Positions 42,412 through 52,188 of a stretch of 64,000 nucleotides of DNA are shown here, piece by piece. Below the pieces are notes generated by a model that did not search any database, was not told the origin of the DNA, and worked only from the letters and a program-made list of their open reading frames with translations. The stretch's first letter is position 1. Each line of letters opens with the position of its first letter. The stretch lies in assembly GCF_014235765.1 (NCBI RefSeq), contig NZ_JACMYH010000007.1, positions 1-64,000 of the forward strand. The letters are read 5' to 3'. The DNA is from Pseudomonas baltica (GTDB taxonomy: Bacteria; Pseudomonadota; Gammaproteobacteria; Pseudomonadales; Pseudomonadaceae). The translations under genes were made by a program, and so were the position numbers.

Positions 42412-43482
42412 TCAGCCCTGCGACAGCAGTTGGCGCAGGTCGATGACGGCGGCGTTGGCCCGCGAGATGTAGTTGGCCATCACCAGCGAGTGGTTCGCCC
42501 ACATGCCGAAACCGCTGCCATTGAGAATCATCGGACTCCACACTGGTGCCTGGGACGCCTCCAGTTCACGGATGATCTGGCGCACGCTGACGGTTGCATT
42601 CTTCTTCGCCAACACATCGGCAAAGTCGACTTCGATAGCGCGCAGCAGATGCGACAGCGCCCAGGCCTGACCGCGTGCCTCGTAGAACACGTTGTCGATC
42701 TGCATCCACGGTGTCTCGACGATTTCCTCGTCGACCTGCGGCGCCTGGCCTGCAATCACGCTTTCGGTCTTGAGCGTGGTGTTCAGCTTGACGCGACCGA
42801 CACTGGCAGACAAACGCTGCGACAGCGAGCCCAGGCGCGTACCGACGTCGCCCAGCCAGTTGTTCAGGTTGTCGGCACGGGTGTAGAACAATGCGTTGGT
42901 CTGGCTAGGATCGGACAGCCGATTCTGGTAGCGGGTAAGCAGGTTGATACCTTCCTGGAACTCGGACTCGCTGGAAGGCAGCACCCAGCTCTTGTTGTCG
43001 AAGTTGAAGCGCGGCTCGGCGCGGGCCAGGTCGGCGTCTTCGGCGGACTGCGACTGCGAACGAGCGAAGTCCTTGCGCAGCGCACGGCTCAGGTCGCGGA
43101 CCTGGACCAGTACGCCGTATTCCCAGCTGGGCATGTTGTCCATCCACAAGCCAGGCGGAAAGCGGTCGTTGGAAATGTAGCCACCCGGCTTGTTCAGCAG
43201 TGTCGATGCCACTGTCTTGAGGGTTTCCACCGTGGTGTAGCCGACCACCATCTGACGGCCGTCACGTTGTGCGGCCGACTGGGCATTCTGCTGCACCGGG
43301 AACAGTTCGGGCTCTTCGCTCCAGTACCAGCCCAGCAACAGGGTCACCACCAGATAGACAGCCAGCGCACCCAGCACGGCCTTGCTCAGCAGCAGGCTCT
43401 TGACATGGCTGCGTGGGCCGCCACTGGTGTCGGCACGCTCGCGCGCTGCGCCGTTGCCCGCACGATTCTTCCAGTCCAGCAT
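42412..43482 (-). CDS. DUF2333 family membrane-anchored protein
   Basis: The product (356 aa) has one N-terminal membrane segment (VLGALAVYLVVTLLLGWYW, about 37-55) and a long soluble part matching DUF2333, a proteobacterial family of unknown function. FPPGLWMDNMPSWEYGVLVQ and the C-terminal ANHSLVMANYISRANAAVID are typical. AAAGGA precedes the ATG. It is cotranscribed with the Nudix gene and divergent from the chemoreceptor gene. Confidence 0.85.
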   Translation of the reverse strand: MLDWKNRAGNGAARERADTSGGPRSHVKSLLLSKAVLGALAVYLVVTLLLGWYWSEEPELFPVQQNAQSAAQRDGRQMVVGYTTVETLKTVASTLLNKPGGYISNDRFPPGLWMDNMPSWEYGVLVQVRDLSRALRKDFARSQSQSAEDADLARAEPRFNFDNKSWVLPSSESEFQEGINLLTRYQNRLSDPSQTNALFYTRADNLNNWLGDVGTRLGSLSQRLSASVGRVKLNTTLKTESVIAGQAPQVDEEIVETPWMQIDNVFYEARGQAWALSHLLRAIEVDFADVLAKKNATVSVRQIIRELEASQAPVWSPMILNGSGFGMWANHSLVMANYISRANAAVIDLRQLLSQG

Positions 43483-43766
43483 GGCTTATGTCCTTTCTAT
43501 CGCGGAATTCATGGGTTCTGACCTCGCCACCCGGCTAACGTGCCTCCCATGGGCAAAGTTTTCCAGGCAAAGCAGTATCGTCACTATAAAGGATGCATTG
43601 GCATGTCGCAGTCGCGGTAAAGACATCCGGATGTGTCTGAGCGTCGAATTCAATGGCCAACCGAAAATACAGGCCATGTGCCATCTTTTTCACGTTGAAG
43701 TCACGCGCTTGTAACAGACCGTCCCTACCTTCACGCACTGACCATTTCGCTGCTGGTAGTGCCCCC

Positions 43767-45713
43767 ATGCGCCTGAAACTGCTTACCAATCTGAACACCC
43801 TGCTGCTGGTCGCCGTGTGCACCGCCCTGGCGGCAACGCTGTGGTGGTCGCAACGGGCGCTGGAAAAGCCCTATCTGTTGATGGAGCGCTACCTGCAATT
43901 GTCCCGGCAGTTTCAGGACGACGTCGTGCGCAACGTCCAGGATTACCTTAACAGCGGCGATGCGCTGCGCCATGCCGAAGCGACCCAGAGCCTGATGCGG
44001 CTGCGTGAAGGGATCGCCGCCCTGCCCAGTGAACTGAACGGCCCATTGCGCAGCGACGTCGATGCGCTGAGCACGTTCACTGCCGAGCAGTTGCTGGCTG
44101 CCGGCAAGCTGGCGGGCGATCCACAGGCGCTGCTGGTGCAGGCCGAGCGCGAGCTGGGCGGTACGTTGGAACAACTGGCTCGGTATGCCGCGAGCAACGG
44201 GCCCTATCAAGCGGCACTGCTGCCTGCCAGCCAGCACCTGGCAAAACTGTCCCTGGCACGCGAGAAGATGATCAGCAGCGGGCGCAGCGAACTGGCTGCG
44301 GACGTCGAGCGCGAACTCGCCGGCATCAGGGCCCAAGCCGACACGCTGCAAAGCCTGCCGCTGCTGGGGGTGGCCAGCTCCACCGCGTCGGGGGCCGATG
44401 ACTTTGCGGCGCTGATGGGTTTGCAGAACGAAAACACCGGCGAGGCTCAGGATGATGGCGTGGACCTCAAGCGTGAGCTGGCCAGCTTGCTGACGCGCTA
44501 TCCGGCCGAACTGGGCCGTACCCGCGAGCTGATCCAGCGGCGTACCGAACTGGCCGATGCCGCCCAGCAACGCATCGGCGCAGTCCAGCATGGCCTGGGC
44601 GAACTGGAACCGGCCGTGCGTGGGGAGCACGCCAGAATCCAGAGTGAAGTGCGTTTGCTGCAAGGGGCCATGATCGGCCTGATCCTGTTGATCGCCTTGC
44701 TCATCGACCGCATGCAGCGCCGCCTGGCCGGTGCGCTGACCCGCCTGGATCCAGCCCTGTCGACCTGGGCCGAGGGGGATTTCGCCAAGCCCGTCGCTCT
44801 GGGCCGTACCAACCATGAATTACAGGCCATCGAAGCGTCTCTGAACCGCTTGCGCCTGTATCTGGTCGCGTTGGTCGGCACCATTCGCCAGAACGCCGAG
44901 CAAGTGGCCGGCAGCAGTCACCAACTGGCCGAACTCAGCGGTGGCCTGCACCAGGGGGCACTGCGTCAGGCCGGCGACACCGCACAGATTCGCGATGCGC
45001 TGGGCGAGCTGGAGGCAACCATCGGCCAAGTGGCGGACGATGCCAGCCAGGCAGCTGCGGCCAGCCGATCGGCGGGCGAAGCGGTGGAGCATGGCCAGCA
45101 TGTCATCGGGCAGAGCCTCAAAGGGCTGCATGCGCTGGTGGGTGAAGTGCAGGGCAACGCGCAGATGATCGAGCAGCTTGCCGAGGAGTCGGCCACCATC
45201 GGTGGCGTGCTGACCGTTATCCGCTCGATCGCCGACCAGACCAACTTGCTGGCCCTCAATGCCGCAATCGAAGCGGCGCGTGCTGGAGAAATGGGCCGCG
45301 GCTTCGCGGTGGTTGCCGAAGAGGTCCGTTCGCTGGCGTCGCGCACGACCGGGGCGACCCATCAGATCCAGAGCTTGATTGGCAACCTGCAGACGGCGGC
45401 GCGCGAGTCCGTGCACGGCATGCGCGCCCAGGTCGTTCATGCCCAGGCGACGGCCAGCCAGGCTCAGGCAGCGGACGGGGCGCTGGCGCAGATCGTCGCG
45501 GCCATCCAGACCATCTCTGCCACCGCCGTGCGCATCGCTGATTCAACCGCGCAGCAGAGCGGTGCCGTGGGCGAGATTCGCGAGCACGGCGAGCGCATCC
45601 ATGGCTTGGGTGAAGACAACCTGCTGCGCATCGGCCAAGGGCGCGCGCAGGGCGAGCATCTGTTGCGTCTGGGTGGCGAATTGCGCACGGCGGTGCAGGC
45701 GTTCAGGGTCTAG
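43767..45713 (+). CDS. ctpL: Methyl-accepting chemotaxis protein (CtpL-like)
   Basis: A 648-residue chemoreceptor. TM1 (about 9-27), a helical periplasmic sensor domain of about 280 residues, TM2 (GAMIGLILLIALLID, about 302-316), and a cytoplasmic signalling domain with the conserved tip TNLLALNAAIEAARAGE and GRGFAVVAEEVR. A canonical HAMP is not obvious. No C-terminal CheR-tethering pentapeptide is seen. The start MRLKLLTNLNTLLL and position next to dsbD match CtpL of P. aeruginosa, which mediates taxis to inorganic phosphate; the symbol rests on that synteny. Confidence 0.82.
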   Translation: MRLKLLTNLNTLLLVAVCTALAATLWWSQRALEKPYLLMERYLQLSRQFQDDVVRNVQDYLNSGDALRHAEATQSLMRLREGIAALPSELNGPLRSDVDALSTFTAEQLLAAGKLAGDPQALLVQAERELGGTLEQLARYAASNGPYQAALLPASQHLAKLSLAREKMISSGRSELAADVERELAGIRAQADTLQSLPLLGVASSTASGADDFAALMGLQNENTGEAQDDGVDLKRELASLLTRYPAELGRTRELIQRRTELADAAQQRIGAVQHGLGELEPAVRGEHARIQSEVRLLQGAMIGLILLIALLIDRMQRRLAGALTRLDPALSTWAEGDFAKPVALGRTNHELQAIEASLNRLRLYLVALVGTIRQNAEQVAGSSHQLAELSGGLHQGALRQAGDTAQIRDALGELEATIGQVADDASQAAAASRSAGEAVEHGQHVIGQSLKGLHALVGEVQGNAQMIEQLAEESATIGGVLTVIRSIADQTNLLALNAAIEAARAGEMGRGFAVVAEEVRSLASRTTGATHQIQSLIGNLQTAARESVHGMRAQVVHAQATASQAQAADGALAQIVAAIQTISATAVRIADSTAQQSGAVGEIREHGERIHGLGEDNLLRIGQGRAQGEHLLRLGGELRTAVQAFRV

Positions 45714-45728
45714 GGCTTGTAGCGGACT

Positions 45729-45783
45729 GGGCGACCCTATCCGGGCGACCTTATCCGGGCGACCCTATCTGGGCGACCCATCC
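45729..45783. repeat. 14-bp tandem repeat, about four copies
   Basis: Four consecutive units of GGGCGACC(C/T)TATC(C/T) at 45729, 45743, 45757 and 45771, the last one base short. They lie in the 155 bp between the chemoreceptor and dsbD. Copy number is likely to vary between strains. Confidence 0.85.
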
Positions 45784-45868
45784 TGTTACATGAAATCGGG
45801 CCCTGGCGATTCGGCAGTACCGCATCGCTCCAGTATGATGCGCGCTCAATTGCTGTTCGAGAACTGTC

Positions 45869-47650
45869 ATGCGCCGCCTGCTTTGCCTCCTGTTGTTGGT
45901 TTTCGCACTGCCCGTCGCGGCTTCCGGCCTGCTCGACGCACGGCCCAGCGCCACTCTGGGCGGCGCTTCGCTGAACAACGGCGCCGACTTCCTGCCGGTC
46001 GTCCAGGCGTTCCAACTCGAACAGGTAGAGGCTTCTGCGCAGGACATCACCCTGCGCTTCGTGATTGCCGAAGGCTACTATCTCTACCGCCATCGCTTCG
46101 AATTCAAGGCCGAGCCTGCCGACATCGCGCTGGGGGCCGCGCAACTGCCGGCCGGCGAGCAGAAACACGACGAGTATTTCGGCGATGTCGAGGTCTACCA
46201 CGGCATTCTCGACGTGAAGATCCCTCGCCCCGCCGGAGACTCGCGCGCCTTCACCCTGGCTGTAGGCTTCCAGGGCTGCGCCGACAAAGGCCTGTGCTAC
46301 CCACCGGAAACCCAGCGCCTTTCCGTACCTGGCATCGGCCAGGCTGCCCCGGTGGCGAGCGATGCCGGGGCCTCGGGAGGCTGGCAATGGCATGAATTGG
46401 CATTGTTCTTTCTGGCCGGTATCGGCCTGACCTTCACGCCCTGCGTGCTGCCGATGCTGCCAATCTTGTCCGGTGTGGTGCTGCGCGGGCAGGTGGGCGG
46501 GCTGCGCGGCTTCAGCCTGTCGCTGGCCTATGTGCTACCGATGGCCGTCTGTTTCGCCCTGTTGGGTGCGCTGATGGGCAAGTTCGGCGCCGAACTCAAC
46601 CTGCAGGCACGGCTGCAGTCGATGTGGGTGCTGGTGCCGTTCGCCCTGTTCTTCGTGGTATTCGCGCTGGCCATGTTCGGCCTGTTCGAGCTCAAACTGC
46701 CGGCTGCCGTGAGCCAGCGCCTCGACCGCGTGGCCGGCAATGCCAAGGGCGGCTCGCTGTGGGGAGCCGCCGTGCTGGGGGTAGTGTCGAGCCTGCTGGT
46801 GTCGCCGTGCGTATCGGCGCCGCTGGCCGGTGCGCTGCTTTATATCAGCGCCAGCGGCGATGCCCTGGGGGGCGGACTGAAACTGTTTGCACTGGGTCTG
46901 GGCATGGGCGCGCCGTTGTTGCTGGTGGCTACCGGTGGCGCGGCCTGGCTGCCCAAAAGCGGGCCGTGGCTGGTGACCGTGAAAAATGCCATTGGCGTCT
47001 TGCTGCTGGGCCTGGCCATCGCCCTGCTCGCTCGGGTGCTGCCAGGCAGCGTGACCCTGCTGCTGATCGGCCTGCTGGCAGCCGGCATCGGTGTGTTCAT
47101 GGGGGCTCTGGAGTGGGTGGCCAAACCTGCGCGCCAGCGTCTGCAACAGGTGCTCGGGCTGGCCTTCGTGTTTTATGCCCTGGCATGCTGGCACGGCGCT
47201 TTGAGCGGCCAATCCGATCCGTTCCAGCCGCTGGCGTGCCCGGCCACGACCGGTGCGCCAGCGACTGCCCCGACGGCTGCGCAGGACGCCTGGCAGACGG
47301 TCACCACCACCGAAGGCTTCGAGCTGGCACTGCGCCAGGCAACTGCCGCCGGGCAACCGCTGGTACTGGACTGGTATGCCGACTGGTGCATCAGCTGCAA
47401 GGTCATCGAGCATGAAGTGCTGACCGATGCGCAGGTGATCGCAGGGCTGCAGGGTTACCGCAAGGTGCGCCTGGACATCACCCAGAGCAACGCGGAACAG
47501 CGTGCCCTGCTCGATCGCTTCAAGCTGTTCGGGCCGCCCGCATTGCTGTTCTTCGACGGCAACGGCAATGAACAGGCAGCCTCACGTGTCGTCGGTGAAG
47601 TCGATGCGGCAACGTTCCTCGGGAAAATACCTCCCGCTGGCAATCCATGA
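45869..47650 (+). CDS. dsbD: Thiol:disulfide interchange protein DsbD
   Basis: The product (593 aa) passes electrons from cytosolic thioredoxin to periplasmic DsbC, CcmG and others. Domain order: signal peptide, N-terminal domain with GCADKGLC (Cys near 138 and 144), eight membrane helices with the paired Cys in TFTPCVLPMLPI and LLVSPCVSAPL, then a C-terminal thioredoxin-like domain with WCISCK (near 509-512). All six redox cysteines are present. P. aeruginosa calls the ortholog dipZ. Confidence 0.94.
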   Translation: MRRLLCLLLLVFALPVAASGLLDARPSATLGGASLNNGADFLPVVQAFQLEQVEASAQDITLRFVIAEGYYLYRHRFEFKAEPADIALGAAQLPAGEQKHDEYFGDVEVYHGILDVKIPRPAGDSRAFTLAVGFQGCADKGLCYPPETQRLSVPGIGQAAPVASDAGASGGWQWHELALFFLAGIGLTFTPCVLPMLPILSGVVLRGQVGGLRGFSLSLAYVLPMAVCFALLGALMGKFGAELNLQARLQSMWVLVPFALFFVVFALAMFGLFELKLPAAVSQRLDRVAGNAKGGSLWGAAVLGVVSSLLVSPCVSAPLAGALLYISASGDALGGGLKLFALGLGMGAPLLLVATGGAAWLPKSGPWLVTVKNAIGVLLLGLAIALLARVLPGSVTLLLIGLLAAGIGVFMGALEWVAKPARQRLQQVLGLAFVFYALACWHGALSGQSDPFQPLACPATTGAPATAPTAAQDAWQTVTTTEGFELALRQATAAGQPLVLDWYADWCISCKVIEHEVLTDAQVIAGLQGYRKVRLDITQSNAEQRALLDRFKLFGPPALLFFDGNGNEQAASRVVGEVDAATFLGKIPPAGNP

Positions 47651-48035
47651 CTCGGGTGGTGACCGAAACCGACAAGCGAGTCACAAATTTTGCGCAAACA
47701 TCGGACAACGTGCGGGCTATTGCGCTTAACTGGACATACGCCTGAGGTTTCCGGCATAGTTCGCCCGCTTTGCCCGTGAAGCCGAAGGCGAGACACCGCT
47801 TGAAATGGACATGACTCGACAGCTTTTCATGACCGATGTCACCCCTGACGTGACGCGCTGCTGTCGATGAGCATCCCACTGTTCGACGTGCGTATTTTTC
47901 ACCGGCACGTTCGAGAATTTTCGCCGTCACTCGGCCCTTTTCAACGGCACATGAGTGTTTGCAGCCTTCTTCGAAAGGCGCATGGCAAGAACACCTACTG
48001 AACGCCCCTGACCGACCCTTGGGAGTTGATGATTG
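47651..48035. other. 385-bp leader region of accB, where aroQ would be expected
   Basis: No aroQ (dehydroquinase) or recognisable remnant lies here, although I expect it between dsbD and accB in other Pseudomonas. The region probably carries the accBC promoter; a CATAGT about 47754 could be a -10. A 21-codon open frame (47805-47870, MDMTRQLF... to VTRCCR) has no clear ribosome binding site and remains doubtful. Confidence 0.6.
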
Positions 48036-48488
48036 ATGGATATTCGTAAAGTCAAGAAACTGATCGAGCTGCTGGAAGAGTCCGGCATCGACGAGCTGGA
48101 AATCAAGGAAGGCGAAGAATCCGTACGGATCAGCCGTCACAGCAAGACCCCGGCCCAGCAGTACTATGCACCGGCGCCGATGGCCGCGCCTGCCGCAGCG
48201 CCCGTCGCCGCAGCACCTGCCGCCCCGGCCGAGCCTGTGGCTGCCAAGCTCAACGGCACCGTGGCCCGTTCGCCGATGGTCGGCACCTTCTACCGCAAGG
48301 CGTCGCCAGCCTCGCCGGCCTTTGCCGAAGTAGGCCAGACGGTCAAGAAAGGCGATACCCTGTGCATCGTCGAAGCAATGAAAATGATGAACCACATCGA
48401 AGCTGAAACCAGCGGTGTGATCGAATCGATCCTGGTAGAAGACGGTCAGCCGGTTGAGTACGACCAGCCGCTGTTCACCATCGTTTGA
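48036..48488 (+). CDS. accB: Biotin carboxyl carrier protein of acetyl-CoA carboxylase
   Basis: The product (150 aa) carries the biotin for the first step of fatty-acid synthesis. An N-terminal dimerising helix region is followed by an Ala/Pro-rich linker (about 45-70) and the biotinyl domain. Biotin is attached at Lys116 in the EAMKM motif. GGGAG lies 10 nt before ATG 48036. accC follows after 17 bp; biotinyl carrier and carboxylase are made from one transcript. Confidence 0.96.
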   Translation: MDIRKVKKLIELLEESGIDELEIKEGEESVRISRHSKTPAQQYYAPAPMAAPAAAPVAAAPAAPAEPVAAKLNGTVARSPMVGTFYRKASPASPAFAEVGQTVKKGDTLCIVEAMKMMNHIEAETSGVIESILVEDGQPVEYDQPLFTIV

Positions 48489-48505
48489 CCAGCGGAGAGC
48501 CTGCG

Positions 48506-49852
48506 ATGTTGGAAAAAGTTCTGATCGCCAACCGCGGCGAAATCGCCTTGCGGATCCTGCGTGCCTGCAAAGAGCTGGGCATCAAGACCGTTGCCGTCTA
48601 CTCCAAGGCCGACAAGGAGCTCATGCACCTTGGCCTGGCTGACGAGTCGGTGTGCATCGGGCCGGGGCCTGCCAACCTGTCCTATCTGCATATCCCGGCG
48701 ATCATTGCCGCGGCCGAAGTGACTGGCGCTACTGCCATTCACCCAGGCTACGGCTTTCTCGCCGAGAACGCGGACTTCGCCGAGCAGGTCGAGAAATCCG
48801 GTTTCGCCTTCATTGGCCCGACTGCAGAAACCATTCGCCTGATGGGCGACAAGGTGTCGGCCAAGCACGCGATGATCGCAACGGGCGTACCGACGGTGCC
48901 CGGCTCCGATGGCCCGCTGCCCGAAGACGAGGAAGAGGCCCTGCGCATCGGCCGTGAAGTCGGCTATCCGGTGATCATCAAGGCCGCTGGCGGCGGCGGT
49001 GGTCGCGGCATGCGCGTGGTGCACAAGGAAGAAGACCTGATCGCCTCGGCTAAGCTGACCCGCACCGAAGCCGGTGCCGCGTTCGGCAACCCGATGGTGT
49101 ATCTGGAAAAATTCCTGACCAACCCGCGTCACGTGGAAGTCCAGGTGTTGTCCGACGGTCAGGGCCAGGCAATCCACCTGGGCGACCGTGACTGCTCGCT
49201 GCAGCGCCGGCACCAGAAGGTGCTGGAAGAAGCACCGGCACCGGGCATCGACGAAGCAGCGCGCGAGGAAGTCCTGGCGCGTTGCGTGAAGGCCTGCATC
49301 GAGATCGGCTACCGCGGCGCCGGTACCTTCGAGTTCCTCTACGAAAACGGCCGGTTCTACTTCATCGAGATGAACACTCGCGTGCAGGTAGAGCATCCGG
49401 TATCGGAGATGGTCACGGGTATCGACATCGTCAAGGAGATGCTCAGCATCGCCGCCGGCAACAAGCTCTCGTTCACCCAGGACGACGTGGTCATTCGCGG
49501 TCACTCGCTCGAGTGCCGGATCAACGCCGAAGACCCGAAGAGCTTCATTCCGAGCCCCGGCACCGTGAAGCATTTCCACGCACCGGGCGGCAATGGCGTT
49601 CGCGTCGATTCGCACCTGTACAGTGGCTATGCGGTACCGCCGAACTATGACTCGCTGATCGGCAAGCTGATCACCTGGGGCAAGGACCGCGACGAGGCCA
49701 TGGCCCGTATGCGCAACGCCCTGGACGAGATCATCGTGGATGGCATCAAGACCAACATCGCACTGCACCGCGACCTGGTGCGCGATGAAGGTTTCTGCAA
49801 GGGCGGCGTCAACATCCACTACCTGGAACACAAGCTGGCCGGTCAGAAGTGA
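48506..49852 (+). CDS. accC: Biotin carboxylase subunit of acetyl-CoA carboxylase
   Basis: A 448-aa ATP-grasp enzyme that carboxylates the biotin on AccB using ATP and bicarbonate. It shows the usual three domains: LIANRGEIALRILRACKELG at the N-terminus, the glycine-rich ATP loop KAAGGGGGRGMR, and the active-site RVQVEHPVSEMVTG. Length equals that of other biotin carboxylases. A strong terminator follows at 49889. Confidence 0.97.
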   Translation: MLEKVLIANRGEIALRILRACKELGIKTVAVYSKADKELMHLGLADESVCIGPGPANLSYLHIPAIIAAAEVTGATAIHPGYGFLAENADFAEQVEKSGFAFIGPTAETIRLMGDKVSAKHAMIATGVPTVPGSDGPLPEDEEEALRIGREVGYPVIIKAAGGGGGRGMRVVHKEEDLIASAKLTRTEAGAAFGNPMVYLEKFLTNPRHVEVQVLSDGQGQAIHLGDRDCSLQRRHQKVLEEAPAPGIDEAAREEVLARCVKACIEIGYRGAGTFEFLYENGRFYFIEMNTRVQVEHPVSEMVTGIDIVKEMLSIAAGNKLSFTQDDVVIRGHSLECRINAEDPKSFIPSPGTVKHFHAPGGNGVRVDSHLYSGYAVPPNYDSLIGKLITWGKDRDEAMARMRNALDEIIVDGIKTNIALHRDLVRDEGFCKGGVNIHYLEHKLAGQK

Positions 49853-49888
49853 TTCGGTTGGCGACGTGAAGGTGTAGATGTAAAAACG

Positions 49889-49915
49889 ACCCGGCTTTCG
49901 AGCCGGGTTTTTTTT
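49889..49915 (+). terminator. Strong terminator of accBC
   Basis: ACCCGGCT (49889-49896), TTCG tetraloop, AGCCGGGT (49901-49908), then eight T. A textbook intrinsic terminator. Confidence 0.95.
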
Positions 49916-50000
49916 GGTCCTCGCGCCTGTCCTCGCGTAAACTGGCGCGCTTGTCGCAGCGAACGTGCTGCGCCCCCCGTTTAGATCGAAGGTGCCCGCC

Positions 50001-50879
50001 ATGCCTTGGCTGCAAGTCCGTCTGGCCATCAGCCCAGAACAAGCCGAAACCTATGAAGACGCCCTGCTGGAAGTCGGTGCCGTGTCCGTGACGTTCATGG
50101 ATGCCGAAGACCAGCCGATCTTCGAGCCCGAACTCAATACCACGCCGCTCTGGTCGCACACCCACTTGCTGGCGCTGTTCGAAGCCGACACCGACGCCGG
50201 CGCAGTCTTCGCCCACTTGCAGTTGTTGACCGACGCCGCCCTGCCCGAGCATCACGCCGAAGTGATCGAGGACCAGGACTGGGAGCGCAGCTGGATGGAC
50301 AATTTCCAGCCCATGCGCTTCGGCCGCCGTTTGTGGATCGTGCCCAGCTGGCACCAGGCCCCGGAACCCGAGGCGGTCAACCTGCTGCTGGACCCAGGCC
50401 TGGCGTTCGGCACCGGCACCCATCCGACCACGGCACTGTGCCTGGAATGGCTGGACGGGCAGCAGCTGCAGGACACGCAGGTGCTGGATTTCGGCTGCGG
50501 GTCGGGCATTCTGGCCATCGCTGCGTTGCTGCTGGGCGCGCGTCAGGCGGTTGGCACCGACATCGATGTGCAGGCGCTGGAGGCTTCACGCGACAACGCC
50601 CAGCGCAATGGCATTGCCGACGATCGCTTCCCGGTGTACCTGCCTGCCGACCTCCCCGCTCAGCAGGCCGATGTGCTGGTCGCCAACATTCTTGCAGGTC
50701 CCCTGGTCAGCCTCGCACCCCAGCTCAGCGGATTGGTCCGGCCTGGCGGACTGCTGGCGCTGTCCGGCATCCTCGCCGAACAGGGCGAAGAAGTCGCGGC
50801 AGCCTACGCACAGGACTTCGAGCTGGATCCGATTGCCAACCGTGACGGCTGGGTACGCATCAGCGGCCGTCGCCGCTGA
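50001..50879 (+). CDS. prmA: Ribosomal protein L11 methyltransferase
   Basis: The product (292 aa) methylates several amino groups of ribosomal protein L11. N-terminal substrate-binding domain (MPWLQVRLAISPEQAE), then the methyltransferase domain with SAM motif I LDFGCGSGILAIAALLLGA (about 162-180) and the VANILAGPL motif IV. The in-frame GTG upstream is not used by homologues. The DUF3426 gene follows by 41 bp. Confidence 0.95.
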   Translation: MPWLQVRLAISPEQAETYEDALLEVGAVSVTFMDAEDQPIFEPELNTTPLWSHTHLLALFEADTDAGAVFAHLQLLTDAALPEHHAEVIEDQDWERSWMDNFQPMRFGRRLWIVPSWHQAPEPEAVNLLLDPGLAFGTGTHPTTALCLEWLDGQQLQDTQVLDFGCGSGILAIAALLLGARQAVGTDIDVQALEASRDNAQRNGIADDRFPVYLPADLPAQQADVLVANILAGPLVSLAPQLSGLVRPGGLLALSGILAEQGEEVAAAYAQDFELDPIANRDGWVRISGRRR

Positions 50880-50920
50880 GCCCCATCCAGAATGTCCCCC
50901 GGCCCTACCAGGACCTGCGC

Positions 50921-52021
50921 ATGAGCGAGAGTTTCGTCACCCAGTGCCCGCATTGCCAAAGCAGCTTCCGTGTCAGCCACAACCAACTGAGCGTGGCGCG
51001 CGGCGTGGTTCGCTGCGGCTCCTGCCTGCAGGTCTTCAATGCGGCCCGACAGCTGCTCGAACAGAGCGCGACCCTGACCCCGGCCAATTTGCCCAGACCG
51101 CCGGAGCTGGCTCCGCGGCCGTGGACCAATGGTGACATAGACCTGGATCGGCTCGAGTTGGGTGACACTCCCAGAATGGACAGCCTGAGCGCGCGCCGGG
51201 ACGACGCCGATACCGATGCGGCGGCCTTGCCACCGATCATCGAACGGCTGCCGGCACTGGACGAAGACCAAGCGCCGACACCTGCCAAGCGGACCGAGCC
51301 TTCGTTTTCCCATTCCGAGGCCCTCGACCAGGCCCACGTCGATGACGAGCCGTCGGTGGATGGCCACGGCCGGTTATCGGCACTCGACGAGCATGATCGA
51401 GACGAGCCGCCTCTTGCTGCCGCCACCAGCACTCGCAAGGGCCAGGCAACCCGCAATGAACCTGCCGTGCGGGATGAGGACGATCTGGCCGACCTGCTGG
51501 ACGAGCCGATGCAACTGGCCTGGGAGAAGCCCCGCTCGCACTGGGGCAAGCGTCTGTTGTGGCTGGGCCTGGCGATCGTTGCCGCGTTGGGCCTGGGCGT
51601 GCAGTACGTGGTCTACCATTTCGCCGAACTGGCCCGTCAGGACCAGTACCGCCCGCTGTTCCAGCAGCTGTGCCCCGTTATAGGCTGCAGTGTGCCGGCC
51701 AAGGTCGATATTGCCCTGGTAAAAAGCAGCAACCTGGTGGTGCGCAGCCATCCCGAGTTCGCCGGGGCGCTGGTGGTGGATGCGATCATCTACAACCGCG
51801 CGGCGTTCGCGCAGCCTTTTCCGTTGCTGGAGCTGCGCTTTGCCGACCTCAATGGCCAGTTGATCGCCAGCCGTCGCTTCAAGCCCAGCGAATACCTCGA
51901 CGGCGAGTTGGCCGGCAAGGCCGAGATGCCGCCGCAAACGCCCATCCACATTGCCCTGGACATCCTCGACCCAGGCCCTTCGGCGGTCAATTACAGCCTC
52001 AGTTTCCGCTCGCCCGAATAG
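50921..52021 (+). CDS. Zinc-ribbon DUF3426 membrane protein
   Basis: A 366-residue protein. The N-terminus is an MJ0042-type zinc ribbon (TQCPHCQSSF ... VRCGSCLQVFNA, four Cys), then an acidic low-complexity linker of about 150 residues, one membrane helix (LLWLGLAIVAALGLGVQYVV, about 207-226) and a DUF3426 C-terminal domain. Function unknown; the family is conserved next to prmA and dusB-fis. AGGA precedes the ATG. Confidence 0.88.
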   Translation: MSESFVTQCPHCQSSFRVSHNQLSVARGVVRCGSCLQVFNAARQLLEQSATLTPANLPRPPELAPRPWTNGDIDLDRLELGDTPRMDSLSARRDDADTDAAALPPIIERLPALDEDQAPTPAKRTEPSFSHSEALDQAHVDDEPSVDGHGRLSALDEHDRDEPPLAAATSTRKGQATRNEPAVRDEDDLADLLDEPMQLAWEKPRSHWGKRLLWLGLAIVAALGLGVQYVVYHFAELARQDQYRPLFQQLCPVIGCSVPAKVDIALVKSSNLVVRSHPEFAGALVVDAIIYNRAAFAQPFPLLELRFADLNGQLIASRRFKPSEYLDGELAGKAEMPPQTPIHIALDILDPGPSAVNYSLSFRSPE

Positions 52022-52188
52022 CCAGATGCTCTGGGGCAAGGGTGGACTGCGCCCGTTCAAAGCTGTCCGCGCGGGCAGATAACTGTTCAGATTTTATCCA
52101 AATCTATCTTTAACCCGTCATCGAGAGCGGGTATTATGCCAACCCTTTTTCGAACTCTCATGATCCGGCCCCACAACAGGGAAGTCCT

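Noticed and set aside
47651..48035. A decayed aroQ pseudogene in the dsbD-accB gap
   Set aside because: No frame contains anything like the AroQ start (GPNLNLLG) or its later motifs; the gap looks like a leader, not a remnant.
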